From NCBI RefSeq assembly GCF_016597725.1, contig NZ_VCGY01000006.1, positions 1 through 64,000 on the forward strand: a DNA stretch of 64,000 nucleotides, read 5' to 3'. The translations under genes were made by a program, and so were the position numbers. Below are positions 49,451 to 57,788 of the stretch, piece by piece. The stretch comes from Marinobacter sp. 1-4A. GTDB lineage: Bacteria > Pseudomonadota > Gammaproteobacteria > Pseudomonadales > Oleiphilaceae. Under the pieces are notes generated by a model that searched no databases, had not been told where the DNA came from, and worked only from the letters and a program-made list of their open reading frames with translations. The first letter of the stretch is position 1, and every line of letters starts with the position of its first letter.

Positions 49451-50097
49451 ATGGGACTTGAAAAAGACCTGAGGCCTGAAAAGGCGCTGATTTTCCGCAT
49501 AACCCATCGGAGAAATTTACCGTGGCTGCTTGACCATGGTCTGCACTGCCCTTCCAGCAATGCGAAAGATGGCAAGTTCATAACCATTGGCAACCAGGAT
49601 CTCATTGAGGGGCGAACAACCCGTCAGATTGCAACCGGACCAGGTGGCGTGCTGTCTGACTATATTCCATTTTACTTCACGCCGTATTCGCCCATGCTGC
49701 TTAACATCGTGACCGGAAGAAACGTACAGCAACGGCAGAAAACGGATATTGTGATTCTCGTCAGCTCTCTGGCGAAAGTTGAAGAAGCTGCCATTCCTTA
49801 CTTGTTTACGGATCGACACGCCTACCTGATAAACGCCAATTTCAGCAGCAATAGAGATGACCTCGCCACCATGATTCGGTGGGATTTGCTGCAAACTCGG
49901 GATTTCAAAAGGGATGCTGAAGACCCTGAAAATCCGAGCGCTATCAGGCGGAAGCGCTGATCCATAAGCATCTGCCGGTAGATGCTCTCCTGGGCGTAGT
50001 AGCCTACAATGATACTGTGATAGACGAGATTCAGGCTCTGGTCGATGAGCGACAGCTTGATTTGGGCGTATACAGCAGACCAAGTTGGTTTTTCTGA
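49451..50097 (+). pseudogene. darT: DarT-type DNA ADP-ribosyltransferase toxin, frameshifted
   Basis: DarT adds ADP-ribose to thymidine in single-stranded DNA. The frame reads normally to residue 160 (EKALIFRITHRRNLPWLLDH, DYIPFYFTPYSPML, TDIVILVSSL), then ends at 49960 after an unrelated tail. At 49929-49932 an A run is one base short. Restoring it gives KSERYQAEALIHKHLPVDAL and closes at TGA 50095-50097, about 215 residues in all. The lost part includes the glutamate in QAE, expected to be catalytic (reconstructed E168). The restored stop overlaps the darG ATG (TGATG), which supports the reading. Sequencing error or slippage is possible. The ATG at 49451 has a weak binding site. Confidence 0.85.
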
Positions 50098-51161
50098 TGA
50101 TTGAATACACAAAAGGCAATTTGCTAGCAGCTGACGTGGATGCCTTGGTGAACACCGTCAACACCGTGGGCGTTATGGGTAAAGGCATTGCCCTGATGTT
50201 CAAGGATGCGTTCCCGGAAAACTATAAAGCGTATGCGCAGGCCTGCAAGGAAAACAGGGTTCAGACTGGCAAGATGTTTGTCACCGAACGGTCAGATCTT
50301 GTCGGGGCCAAGAGGCTCATCAACTTTCCGACCAAACAACATTGGCGCGCCCCGTCGAAGCTTGAGTGGATTGTGGAAGGCCTTCAGGATCTTCGGCAGG
50401 TTATTCTGGATAACGACATCAAGTCGATTGCCATCCCCCCTCTTGGCAGCGGCAACGGCGGCCTCGAATGGGCAACCGTTAAACCGTTGATTGAAGACGC
50501 TTTGGGCGACTTGCCTGATGTGCGCATTGTGATTTATGAGCCCACCGCACAGTATCAGAATGTGACTCGCAGAGCCGGCGTTGAAAAACTTACCCCCCCA
50601 AGAGCATTGATTGCCGAGCTGGTTCGACGGTATTGGATGTTGGGCATTGAATGCTCCATGCTCGAAATCCAGAAGCTAGCGTGGTTTATGGAGCGGGCAA
50701 TCACCAAATCCGGACTGCCGGAGCCAATGGACCTGCGATTTAAAGCACTCCGATACGGCCCCTATGCTGACAGACTGCGCCACCTGCTGGACTCACTGGA
50801 CGGCAGTTACTTGCAGTGTGACAAGCGCCTAGGCGACGCCAAACCGGAGGATATAATCTGGTTTGACCAAACACGGAAAGACACGGTGAGTGCTTACCTC
50901 AAATCCGGTGAAGCTGAGACTTACGCACCAGCTCTGGATAAAGTCTCTGAACTTATTGATGGTTTTCAGTCACCTCTGGGCATGGAGCTCTTGTCTACTG
51001 TGGATTGGCTCGTTGAGCGGGAAGGATGTGAGCCGAACGTAGCCGGAATAAAAAAAGGCTTGGCTAATTGGCCTGCAGGAAAGCAGGCTGCAGCTCGCAA
51101 AGTTGGGTTGTTCAGTGATGCAATGCTGCAGAATGCGATCATTAGGCTTCAGCAGTTTTAA
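50097..51161 (+). CDS. darG: DarG-type macrodomain antitoxin (DNA ADP-ribosyl glycohydrolase)
   Basis: The ~354-residue protein has an N-terminal macrodomain (about 1-150): [32 protein letters not shown] and [13 protein letters not shown], which bind ADP-ribose. A C-terminal helical domain (about 170-350) is typical of DarG and binds DarT. It removes ADP-ribose from DNA thymidine and also sequesters the toxin. The ATG at 50097 overlaps the reconstructed darT stop; the frame extends 12 nt upstream to a TTG. It appears intact although its toxin is frameshifted. Confidence 0.93.
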   Translation: MIEYTKGNLLAADVDALVNTVNTVGVMGKGIALMFKDAFPENYKAYAQACKENRVQTGKMFVTERSDLVGAKRLINFPTKQHWRAPSKLEWIVEGLQDLRQVILDNDIKSIAIPPLGSGNGGLEWATVKPLIEDALGDLPDVRIVIYEPTAQYQNVTRRAGVEKLTPPRALIAELVRRYWMLGIECSMLEIQKLAWFMERAITKSGLPEPMDLRFKALRYGPYADRLRHLLDSLDGSYLQCDKRLGDAKPEDIIWFDQTRKDTVSAYLKSGEAETYAPALDKVSELIDGFQSPLGMELLSTVDWLVEREGCEPNVAGIKKGLANWPAGKQAAARKVGLFSDAMLQNAIIRLQQF

Positions 51162-51200
51162 TCTGAAATTGTTTACCGGATTTTTCCTGTGTCTGGACGA

Positions 51201-51221
51201 TCGAGCCTTGCCGGAGGTACC
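51201..51221 (+). repeat. Attachment-site-like core, copy 3
   Basis: TCGAGCCTTGCCGG then AGGTACC matches the tRNA-Arg 3' end at 18 of 21 positions, same orientation, 40 bp past the darG stop. It would be the outer junction of the tandem cassettes. Confidence 0.65.
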
Positions 51222-51364
51222 CAACATCCGCCAAAATTAGGCTGCAAGCAGTTATCACGAAAGGCAAACCTATCTTTTAGTTTTCAGTTGAAGCTCGCCC
51301 CATTCGGTCCAACACCTTCACACGCCGGATCTGTCCGGTATCGAACAACTGCTTGCGTAGTGCC

Positions 51365-52420
51365 TTAAGCTCTGTGCTGTTCAAGTGCAACTTGTTGATA
51401 CCACCGAGCACTCGCCTTAATAGCCAACCCTATCTCGGGCCGGAGTAACCTCTGGTGTTCAAGAAATTGATCCGTAATAGAGGTATCGAAACGCTTTGTT
51501 TGGATGAAGTTCAGCGCTTCGGGATAGGTATTCATGAGTTTAGGAAATCCGGGAATAGACAACAGCGCTCTCAGCACCGGTATTGGGACATACCGACGAG
51601 GCGGCTTAACACCTATCGAACCACCAACCAACGCTAGCATTTGCTGAAGTGTCGGTGTATCTGAGTCCAAGCACAACAATCGCTCCGGCACATTCTTCGC
51701 GATCGCGGCTGCGGTGATCAAAGCAACCAGATGATCCACAGTGGTAAGTGGCAGCCAATGTTCACTCGTACCGGGAACCAGTGCAAGGCGCCCTCGGGAC
51801 AAGTTGTCGATTAGTTGGAAGAGCGGTTGTGCAGCATCCAACTCGCCGGTTTGGCTGTGGCCTGCAACTGTCGCGGGCTGAACTTCCACCAGATCAAGCG
51901 CCGTGTTTGCCGCAAATGATCGAACCTTCAACGCGGCTTCTAGCTTGCTAGCTTCATAGGCGCCAGCATGCCGGTACACCTTCCGCCAGTTCGTCCTCTC
52001 TGGTTGAGCGGGGTCAATGCCTAATTGATTCAAATGCTGCAAATTTTCAAGCATAAACCCGCTAATAAATACTAGTCGGCAGCCAAGGTCCTTAGCCAGT
52101 TTTGCAATGGCCAGACTACCTTCTACGTTAGTTGTGTAGGCGCTTTTATACTCAAGTTGCCAGGCAAAGCGAGCACCAAGATGAATGACGGCATCCACGT
52201 CCGGTAACGATTCAGAAATGCCTAAGTTGGGCTCCGCCAAATCTCCAGAGATCGCTTTTATTAACGCCCCTCTCCCACCTAGGTTACTTACGTTTGCCTG
52301 TAGGTTTGGGAGTTCATGAGGCCGACGCATCAGTGCAACAATGGTGTGGTCTTGAGCGGTCAGGTGAGCACATAGATGACGGCCAATAAAGCCTGTGGCG
52401 CCAGTAATTAACAGATTCAT
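51365..52420 (-). CDS. NAD-dependent epimerase/dehydratase-family (extended SDR) protein
   Basis: About 351 residues with the N-terminal Rossmann motif LLITGATGFIGRHLCAHL, then LVFISGFMLEN and YEASKLEAALK (Tyr/Lys pair in the YxxxK form). This is the extended SDR pattern of dihydroflavonol-reductase-like proteins. Substrate is unknown. The ATG at 52420 has GGAG 6 nt upstream. It is divergent from a MerR regulator, whose operator-like promoter overlaps its own upstream region; that suggests MerR control. Confidence 0.86.
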   Translation of the reverse strand: MNLLITGATGFIGRHLCAHLTAQDHTIVALMRRPHELPNLQANVSNLGGRGALIKAISGDLAEPNLGISESLPDVDAVIHLGARFAWQLEYKSAYTTNVEGSLAIAKLAKDLGCRLVFISGFMLENLQHLNQLGIDPAQPERTNWRKVYRHAGAYEASKLEAALKVRSFAANTALDLVEVQPATVAGHSQTGELDAAQPLFQLIDNLSRGRLALVPGTSEHWLPLTTVDHLVALITAAAIAKNVPERLLCLDSDTPTLQQMLALVGGSIGVKPPRRYVPIPVLRALLSIPGFPKLMNTYPEALNFIQTKRFDTSITDQFLEHQRLLRPEIGLAIKASARWYQQVALEQHRA

Positions 52421-52450
52421 AGTAAGCTCCATTTGCTTGAGTTCGCGATA

Positions 52451-52482
52451 ACTCTAAGGTATAGAGTGAACTCGAAGGTCAA
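52451..52482 (-). promoter_or_regulatory. MerR-type promoter with 20-bp spacer
   Basis: Read toward the SDR gene: -35 TTGACC (52477-52482), a 20-bp spacer with a GAGT-TC-ACTC dyad, and -10 TAGAGT (52451-52456). Over-long spacers carrying a dyad are the hallmark of promoters that MerR-family proteins untwist. Confidence 0.65.
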
Positions 52483-52501
52483 GAGTCAGGACGACTTAAT
52501 T

Positions 52502-52876
52502 ATGAAAATTTCCGAGCTTGAGCAACGCACCGGCGTTAGCCGTCATACGTTGCGTTACTACGAAAAACAGGGCTTGTTATTGGAGGTAAGTCGGCGAGGT
52601 AACAACTACAGAGACTACCCTGAGCAGGCAGTTAAGCGGGTCAACATGGTGCGACAACTGAAAGATCTGGGATTTTCTCTCAGGGAAATCTTTGATGTGC
52701 TCGACGCGCTTAGAAAAGACACTATGGATTGCGCCCAAGGCGCTGTGTTGATGGCACAAAAACGCGCCGTTGTAGACGCAAAAATTGCTGAATTGGAAGC
52801 GCTCAGGGTACTGCTAACCGAAGAGCAGCAACAGCTGGAACGCAGTGCCAAGGAGCAAGACTTACAGCATCAATAG
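52502..52876 (+). CDS. MerR-family transcriptional regulator
   Basis: The 124-residue protein starts MKISELEQRTGVSRHTLRYYEKQGLL, a canonical MerR winged HTH, followed by a dimerisation coiled coil (RQLKDLGFSLREIFDVLDALR and EALRVLLTEEQQQLE). There are few cysteines (one, C79 in MDCAQG), so it is not obviously a metal sensor. It probably controls the divergent SDR gene. The ATG at 52502 is chosen from family start; AGGA lies 11 nt upstream. Confidence 0.9.
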   Translation: MKISELEQRTGVSRHTLRYYEKQGLLLEVSRRGNNYRDYPEQAVKRVNMVRQLKDLGFSLREIFDVLDALRKDTMDCAQGAVLMAQKRAVVDAKIAELEALRVLLTEEQQQLERSAKEQDLQHQ

Positions 52877-53021
52877 ATGTGTCGAATAAATTTACATACC
52901 TCTCTATAAAGCCGTGACCAAAACCCCTCAGCACATTGAAATAAATAGACAAAAATATACTGGCATTTATGTTGCTTAGATCTAGTTTAATCTAGTACAC
53001 AACACAGTGAAGGAAAATCTC

Positions 53022-53651
53022 ATGGCTTTACTCAACCGCATCGCCGCTTTCAGTGCTTTAAGCCTATCGCTAGCCATTGCCGCTCCTGCCAGCGCCAATC
53101 TTATTCAGAATGGCAGTTTTGAAGATGATCCTATCTCTGCAAATAGCTGGCAATCGTTCACTGACATAGCCGGATGGGAAGCCAATGCCAATAATGAACG
53201 ATTCGAAATATGGAACAACTATAATGGCGTAACCGCTGCCGAGGGCAACCAATTTGCCGAGCTGAATGCCCATCCAGGCTCAGGTACGGCGTTCAGCATT
53301 TTTCAGGAGTTTGCGACCGTAACCAACCAGTCCTACGACATTAGCTTTGCCTATCGAGCACGGGCTAACAACCAAGAAAAGTTCTCTTTTGATGTCATTT
53401 CCGGCACAAATACCTTGGGCTGGCTGCTAGACGACCACACAACAAATGGTTGGAGCATATTTTCGAGCTCTTTCGTAGCTGCAGACACAACAACCACTAT
53501 CATGTTCACCTCTGTGAATCCTTTGACGGGCACAGTTGGCAACTTTCTGGATGACGTAAGAGTGACCGCAACAGTGCCTGAACCGGGCACTCTTGGCTTG
53601 CTTGGCGCTGGCCTACTCGGCTTGATGGCTGCCCGTCGCCGTCGCGCTTAA
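53022..53651 (+). CDS. PEP-CTERM sorting-domain secreted protein
   Basis: The ~209-residue protein has a signal peptide (IAAFSALSLSLAIAAPASA), a beta-rich body (NLIQNGSFEDDP to FLDDVRV) like carbohydrate-binding DUF642/choice-of-anchor domains, and a C-terminal sorting signal: VPEPG, a hydrophobic helix (TLGLLGAGLLGLMAA) and RRRRA. Such tails are processed by exosortase during export to the envelope or biofilm matrix. No exosortase lies in this window. The ATG at 53022 has AAGGA 8 nt upstream. A terminator follows the stop. Confidence 0.9.
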   Translation: MALLNRIAAFSALSLSLAIAAPASANLIQNGSFEDDPISANSWQSFTDIAGWEANANNERFEIWNNYNGVTAAEGNQFAELNAHPGSGTAFSIFQEFATVTNQSYDISFAYRARANNQEKFSFDVISGTNTLGWLLDDHTTNGWSIFSSSFVAADTTTTIMFTSVNPLTGTVGNFLDDVRVTATVPEPGTLGLLGAGLLGLMAARRRRA

Positions 53652-53674
53652 TCGCAATACCTGAAGTGCACTTC

Positions 53675-53704
53675 GAAAAAAGGCAGCATTCGCTGCCTTT
53701 TTTC
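53675..53704 (+). terminator. Rho-independent terminator after the PEP-CTERM gene
   Basis: GAAAAAAGGCAGC-ATTC-GCTGCCTTTTTTC is a perfect hairpin with a T run, 24 bp past the stop. Confidence 0.9.
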
Positions 53705-53800
53705 ATATCAGAACGCTATCGAAAGCACCTGCTGGGGTGCCCATCACTACAGCTCACTGACCGGAACATTTGGGGACAATGGTCTCATCGCCAGCCTGCC

Positions 53801-54547
53801 TTATGCTTTGTGCGTCCTTGCAGAAAATGCGCTAGCCCATGTCCGCTCTATGGCTTCAAACACACTATCAGTCGCCAGTGCCAGCAAGCCGATCAAGATA
53901 GCGCCTTGCAGTACGTAGGCAGTATTGCCGTTAACCAATCCCGCAATCACCGGGTCGCCCAGTGTGCGAGCGCCGATGGTGGATCCTATCGCTGCAGTGG
54001 CAATGTTGATGGTGACGGACGTGCGGATTCCCGCCAGTATCACTCGCCCAGCCAGAGGAAGCTCTACCTTAAACAGCACTTGCACGGAGGACATGCCCAT
54101 CCCTTTAGCGGAATCGAGCACCGCTGGGTTAATGCCACCTAGCCCTGCCAGAGTATTCCTAAGTATCGGCAGTAAGCCATAGAGTACCAATGCAAACAGC
54201 GTAGGCTTCTCACCAAAACCCATCGCGGGTACGGCCAGAGCCAAAACCGCCACCGGCGGCACGGTTTGACCAATTGAGGCCATTTGGCTGACCAACGGCA
54301 TAAAGTCACGGCCTGCAGGGCGTGTCACGAAAATACCTGCAGATACTGCCACCAAGGTGCCCATGGTGGCTGACGCCAACACAAGCCAAATGTGGCTTTG
54401 TAGCAAGGTGTAAAAGCTGTCTCTGGTATAAATCAGGTTACCTGTACCGCTTTCCACCCATGAAAATAGTGGCGCCATTGTGGGGAGCAAGGCTGCTAGA
54501 GCGCACAAGAATGCAATCCAGATAACCGGTGTGAGCCACAAGCGCAT
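53801..54547 (-). CDS. yehW: Osmoprotectant ABC transporter permease (YehW-like)
   Basis: This 248-residue inner-membrane permease has about five helices, and the EAA-type loop is at DSAKGMGMSSVQVLFKVELP. In length and order it matches the YehW permease of the yehZYXW (OsmU) glycine-betaine-type system. It is the last of four genes on the minus strand; its start overlaps the ATPase stop by one base. Substrate is inferred from the family. Confidence 0.87.
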   Translation of the reverse strand: MRLWLTPVIWIAFLCALAALLPTMAPLFSWVESGTGNLIYTRDSFYTLLQSHIWLVLASATMGTLVAVSAGIFVTRPAGRDFMPLVSQMASIGQTVPPVAVLALAVPAMGFGEKPTLFALVLYGLLPILRNTLAGLGGINPAVLDSAKGMGMSSVQVLFKVELPLAGRVILAGIRTSVTINIATAAIGSTIGARTLGDPVIAGLVNGNTAYVLQGAILIGLLALATDSVFEAIERTWASAFSARTHKA

Positions 54548-55494
54548 CAGGCGCCCACCTTCAGCAGTTGCTCTCGGTTTATTATGCCCACCTCTGCCCC
54601 TGTCGCATCTAGAACCGCGAGTCTTTCTGTGTTGGTCCAGAGCATCATGGATAATGCAATGCGCAAGCTGTCTGATTCATTCAGGCTATCGGAACCTGGT
54701 TCGGAATATCGGGGCTCAGGATGCCGCTCCATCAGGTCGCTTACGGTGCGCAAAGCCAGAAGCTTCAACCCACGATCGCCCTTCCCGATCAGGTTCTCCA
54801 CAAAGGCGGATGCCGGCCGCCGAAGAATTGCTTCGGGCGTGTCGTGTTGAATAATCCGCCCTTGATCCATCACGGCAATACGTGAGGCCAGTTTCAGCGC
54901 CTCATCGATATCGTGGGTGACAAACACCGTGGTTTTATTCAGCTGCCGTTGGATTCGCAGCATTTCCTGCTGCAGGTTTTCTCGGGTGATGGCATCCAGT
55001 GCTCCAAATGGCTCGTCCATCAAAAGAATATTCGGATCGCCCGCCAGTGCCCGCGCCACACCCACGCGCTGGGCCTGACCACCGGAAAGCTGATGGGGGT
55101 ATTTTCTAGCATCGGTTTCCGGGTCCAGCCCCAAAAGAGCCAAGAGTTCGGTTACCCGTTCATCACGTTTTTGAACAGGCCATTTAAGCAGGGTGGGCAC
55201 CACGCCGATGTTGCGAGCGACCGTCCAGTGGGGGAACAAGCCGGTGCTTTGTATGGCATAGCCCATATTCAACCGCAGCGCCTCAGGATCCGCTTTGTTG
55301 ATATCCTCGCCATCCACAAGAATTTCGCCGCTGGTGCGAGGCAAAAGACGGTTGATCATCCGGAGCGTGGTGGATTTTCCGCATCCGGAACTGCCCACAA
55401 GCACGCAGACCTCGCCGGTTTCGATGGTCAGGTCGATATTATCAACAGCCACGGCTTCACCGAACCGTCGAGTGACGGCTTTCAGCTCAATCAA
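54547..55494 (-). CDS. yehX: Osmoprotectant ABC transporter ATP-binding protein (YehX-like)
   Basis: This 315-residue ATPase has Walker A GSSGCGKST, a Q-loop in YAIQSTGLFPHWTV, signature LSGGQAQRVGVARAL, Walker B ILLMDEPFGALD, and the H-loop histidine in VFVTHDIDEALK. The C-terminal ~80 residues form a degenerate CBS-like regulatory tail. It closely resembles YehX/OpuCA. It overlaps the upstream permease by 4 bp and the downstream one by 1 bp. Confidence 0.92.
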   Translation of the reverse strand: MIELKAVTRRFGEAVAVDNIDLTIETGEVCVLVGSSGCGKSTTLRMINRLLPRTSGEILVDGEDINKADPEALRLNMGYAIQSTGLFPHWTVARNIGVVPTLLKWPVQKRDERVTELLALLGLDPETDARKYPHQLSGGQAQRVGVARALAGDPNILLMDEPFGALDAITRENLQQEMLRIQRQLNKTTVFVTHDIDEALKLASRIAVMDQGRIIQHDTPEAILRRPASAFVENLIGKGDRGLKLLALRTVSDLMERHPEPRYSEPGSDSLNESDSLRIALSMMLWTNTERLAVLDATGAEVGIINREQLLKVGA

Positions 55495-56651
55495 CTTGGT
55501 GTCTCCTGAAATTTCAATGCAGACAAGATGGCATCCGCCGCCAATGCCAAAAAGACGGTGGGCAAGGCACCCAACAGCACAAGATCCATAGCGGCTTGGC
55601 CCAGCCCCTGAAAAATAAACGTGCCAAAGCCCCCAGCGCCAATCAGTGCCGCGACGGCGGTTAGGCCGATCGCTTGAATGGTAGTAATGCGCACGCCTTC
55701 CATAATGACCGGCAAAGCGAGGGGCAGCTTCACTTGCAGAAAAACCTGTCGCTCGCTCATCCCCATACCTCGGCCAGCGTCTACGACAGGCTCGGGCACT
55801 TCCATGAGGGCAACGTAGGTGTTGCGCACCATTGGCAACAAGCTATAGGCAATCAACGCCAATAAAGCAGGCGCCCAACCGATGCCTCGTATTCCCAAGG
55901 CCTGCAGAGCGGGAAAGGCTGCCGACAATGCCCCCAAAGGCGCAATCAACAGCCCGAAAAGCGCCAGACTGGGAATGGTTTGCATGAAACTCACCAGCCC
56001 CAGTAGGGGGCGACGCAGTCGCTCCCGCCTCACCATGGCCAGCGCCAAGCCAAAAGCCAGTACCGCGCTAATAGCAACTGCGCCTATTGACAGAGACAAA
56101 TGTACGGTTAGCGCTTGTGAGAATTGGTCTGCCCGGTTGGCGTATTCGCGGATCAGCGATAGGCTAGAAAGCCCTTCACGGGCGGCGCAAAGCCACCAAC
56201 CGGCAGCAACCAACAGCACTACTGATAACTGAAGGCGACGAGAAGCTTTGAGCTGACTTAAGGTTTCTAAGAGCATTAGAGCGAGAAAAAAAGCCAAACA
56301 CCAAAATCCGGCACCTATGCCGATTCGGGCGTAAGCGGAATCCGCTGGTAGCTTGCGCAGCGCGAATACTTCAAGCAGCAGGGGCAGGCTCATGAGTGCA
56401 GCCGTCAGCAACAGCGCCAGCACCCAAAAACGGTTGCGAATAGGCTTTGCTGCGAGCACAACCACAACACATAGCAGTGACGAAACAATGCCAGCCCCGA
56501 GCCAACCTGTGGCACCAAACAGACCATAGCCTGTGCCAGCCACAATGCGATTAGGCTGCACCACACCAAGATTCAGCAGCCACACCGAAACGAACGCAGC
56601 AAGTGCTAATACGGGTATGACGCGGTTCGGCAGCCCAGTCGATGAAGACAC
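55491..56651 (-). CDS. yehY: Osmoprotectant ABC transporter permease with N-terminal extension (YehY-like)
   Basis: The 386-residue permease has an N-terminal set of about five membrane helices preceding the standard permease core, as in E. coli YehY (385 residues). The EAA loop is at VDAGRGMGMSERQVFLQVKLP. It lies 3 bp after the binding protein stop and overlaps the ATPase start by 4 bp. Confidence 0.88.
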   Translation of the reverse strand: MSSSTGLPNRVIPVLALAAFVSVWLLNLGVVQPNRIVAGTGYGLFGATGWLGAGIVSSLLCVVVVLAAKPIRNRFWVLALLLTAALMSLPLLLEVFALRKLPADSAYARIGIGAGFWCLAFFLALMLLETLSQLKASRRLQLSVVLLVAAGWWLCAAREGLSSLSLIREYANRADQFSQALTVHLSLSIGAVAISAVLAFGLALAMVRRERLRRPLLGLVSFMQTIPSLALFGLLIAPLGALSAAFPALQALGIRGIGWAPALLALIAYSLLPMVRNTYVALMEVPEPVVDAGRGMGMSERQVFLQVKLPLALPVIMEGVRITTIQAIGLTAVAALIGAGGFGTFIFQGLGQAAMDLVLLGALPTVFLALAADAILSALKFQETPS

Positions 56652-56654
56652 TGG

Positions 56655-57566
56655 TTAGTCCAGGCTAAGGCTTTCCAGATAGTCCTTCGCCACCGCTGCA
56701 GCAGGGGCGCCTTCAACGGCTACTTTTGCATTCAGTTCTTGCAGTGTTTCCAGATCAAGCGATTCAAACACCGGCTTTAATAGCGGGCGTATGTTGGGGT
56801 ATTCCTTTAATACGCTGGCGCGGATTATGGGTGTTGGCTGATAAACCGGCTGCACGCCTTTGGTGTCTTGCATCACTTTTAGACCCAAAGCGTTGAGGCC
56901 TCCGTCGGTACCATATGCCATAGCGCCATTTACGTCATTGGAGTTAATGGCCGCTGCCCTTAGAGTCGCTGCGGTATTACCACCGGAGAGGATCAGAAGC
57001 TGGTCAGAGGTCAGCTCGAATCCGTAAGCCTTCTGGAACGCAGGTAAGGCACTGGCAGACTCAACAAACTCAGCGCTTGCGGCAAATTTAAACGGTTTGC
57101 CAGCGTTGATATAGTCTGCCAAATCCTCCAGTGTGTTTAGGTTGTTCTTCTGCGCCAAATCACCGCGCACACTCATGGCCCACGTATTATTGGCATTCGC
57201 AGGCGTTAGCCAAATAATGTCTTCAGCGGTGCGGTCAAGCTCCGCCGCCATGTCGTATGCCTTCGCAGCATCCTTCCAAACCGGGCTATCTGCCTTATCG
57301 TAAAAGAACGCAGCATTGCCGGTATACTCAGGGTACAGGTCAATTTCGCCTGCTTTAATAGCGCTACGCACTATGCTGGTACTGCCAAGCTGTAACCGGT
57401 TTTCTACGGGAATACCGCCGCTCTCCAAACGCTGCAGAATCATCTGACCAAGCACACCACCCTCCGTGTCGATCTTTGAAGAAACGACCACCGAGTCCTG
57501 CGCTGCAACTGCGCCCGTTACACACATCAATGCAAATGCCACACACCGAAACAGCGATTTCGACAT
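56655..57566 (-). CDS. yehZ: Osmoprotectant ABC transporter periplasmic binding protein (OsmF/YehZ-like)
   Basis: This binding protein of ~303 residues has a signal peptide (SLFRCVAFALMCVTGAVAAQ) and the OpuAC/YehZ pattern: VVVSSKIDTEGGVLGQMIL, LYPEYTGNAAFF, AMAYGTDGGLNALGLKVM. The start at 57566 is chosen because it begins the signal peptide. The frame remains open for another 66 codons upstream (to 57764) without family resemblance, and I treat that as untranslated. It is the first gene of the transporter. Confidence 0.89.
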   Translation of the reverse strand: MSKSLFRCVAFALMCVTGAVAAQDSVVVSSKIDTEGGVLGQMILQRLESGGIPVENRLQLGSTSIVRSAIKAGEIDLYPEYTGNAAFFYDKADSPVWKDAAKAYDMAAELDRTAEDIIWLTPANANNTWAMSVRGDLAQKNNLNTLEDLADYINAGKPFKFAASAEFVESASALPAFQKAYGFELTSDQLLILSGGNTAATLRAAAINSNDVNGAMAYGTDGGLNALGLKVMQDTKGVQPVYQPTPIIRASVLKEYPNIRPLLKPVFESLDLETLQELNAKVAVEGAPAAAVAKDYLESLSLD

Positions 57567-57788
57567 GCGCCGATGCACCTTGTTTAAGGCCAGAGTTCCA
57601 TGGGGCAGGGTTTCATGGGGTAGACTTGCTAGACGTGCTTTGATATCTGCGAGGGTCACAGGTATTCCTCTCTTGGTCATTGGGCCGCTTTCCGCAGCCC
57701 AGAGTTCAGTGAGTTTAACGAGATTACTATATCGTACGACACGAAATCCTAATGGCTCTGCCATGCCAGTGCCATTGCAGGCCTGAAA

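Noticed and set aside
41496-51200. Integrase or transposase gene within the tRNA-associated region
   Set aside because: Both strands were examined; no tyrosine or serine recombinase motif and no transposase is visible.
51277-51408. Short minus-strand frame (ELKALRKQLFDTGQIRRVKV) overlapping the SDR 3' end
   Set aside because: It looks protein-like but is only ~40 codons, starts inside another gene and has no family I recognise. It could be a remnant at the cassette edge.
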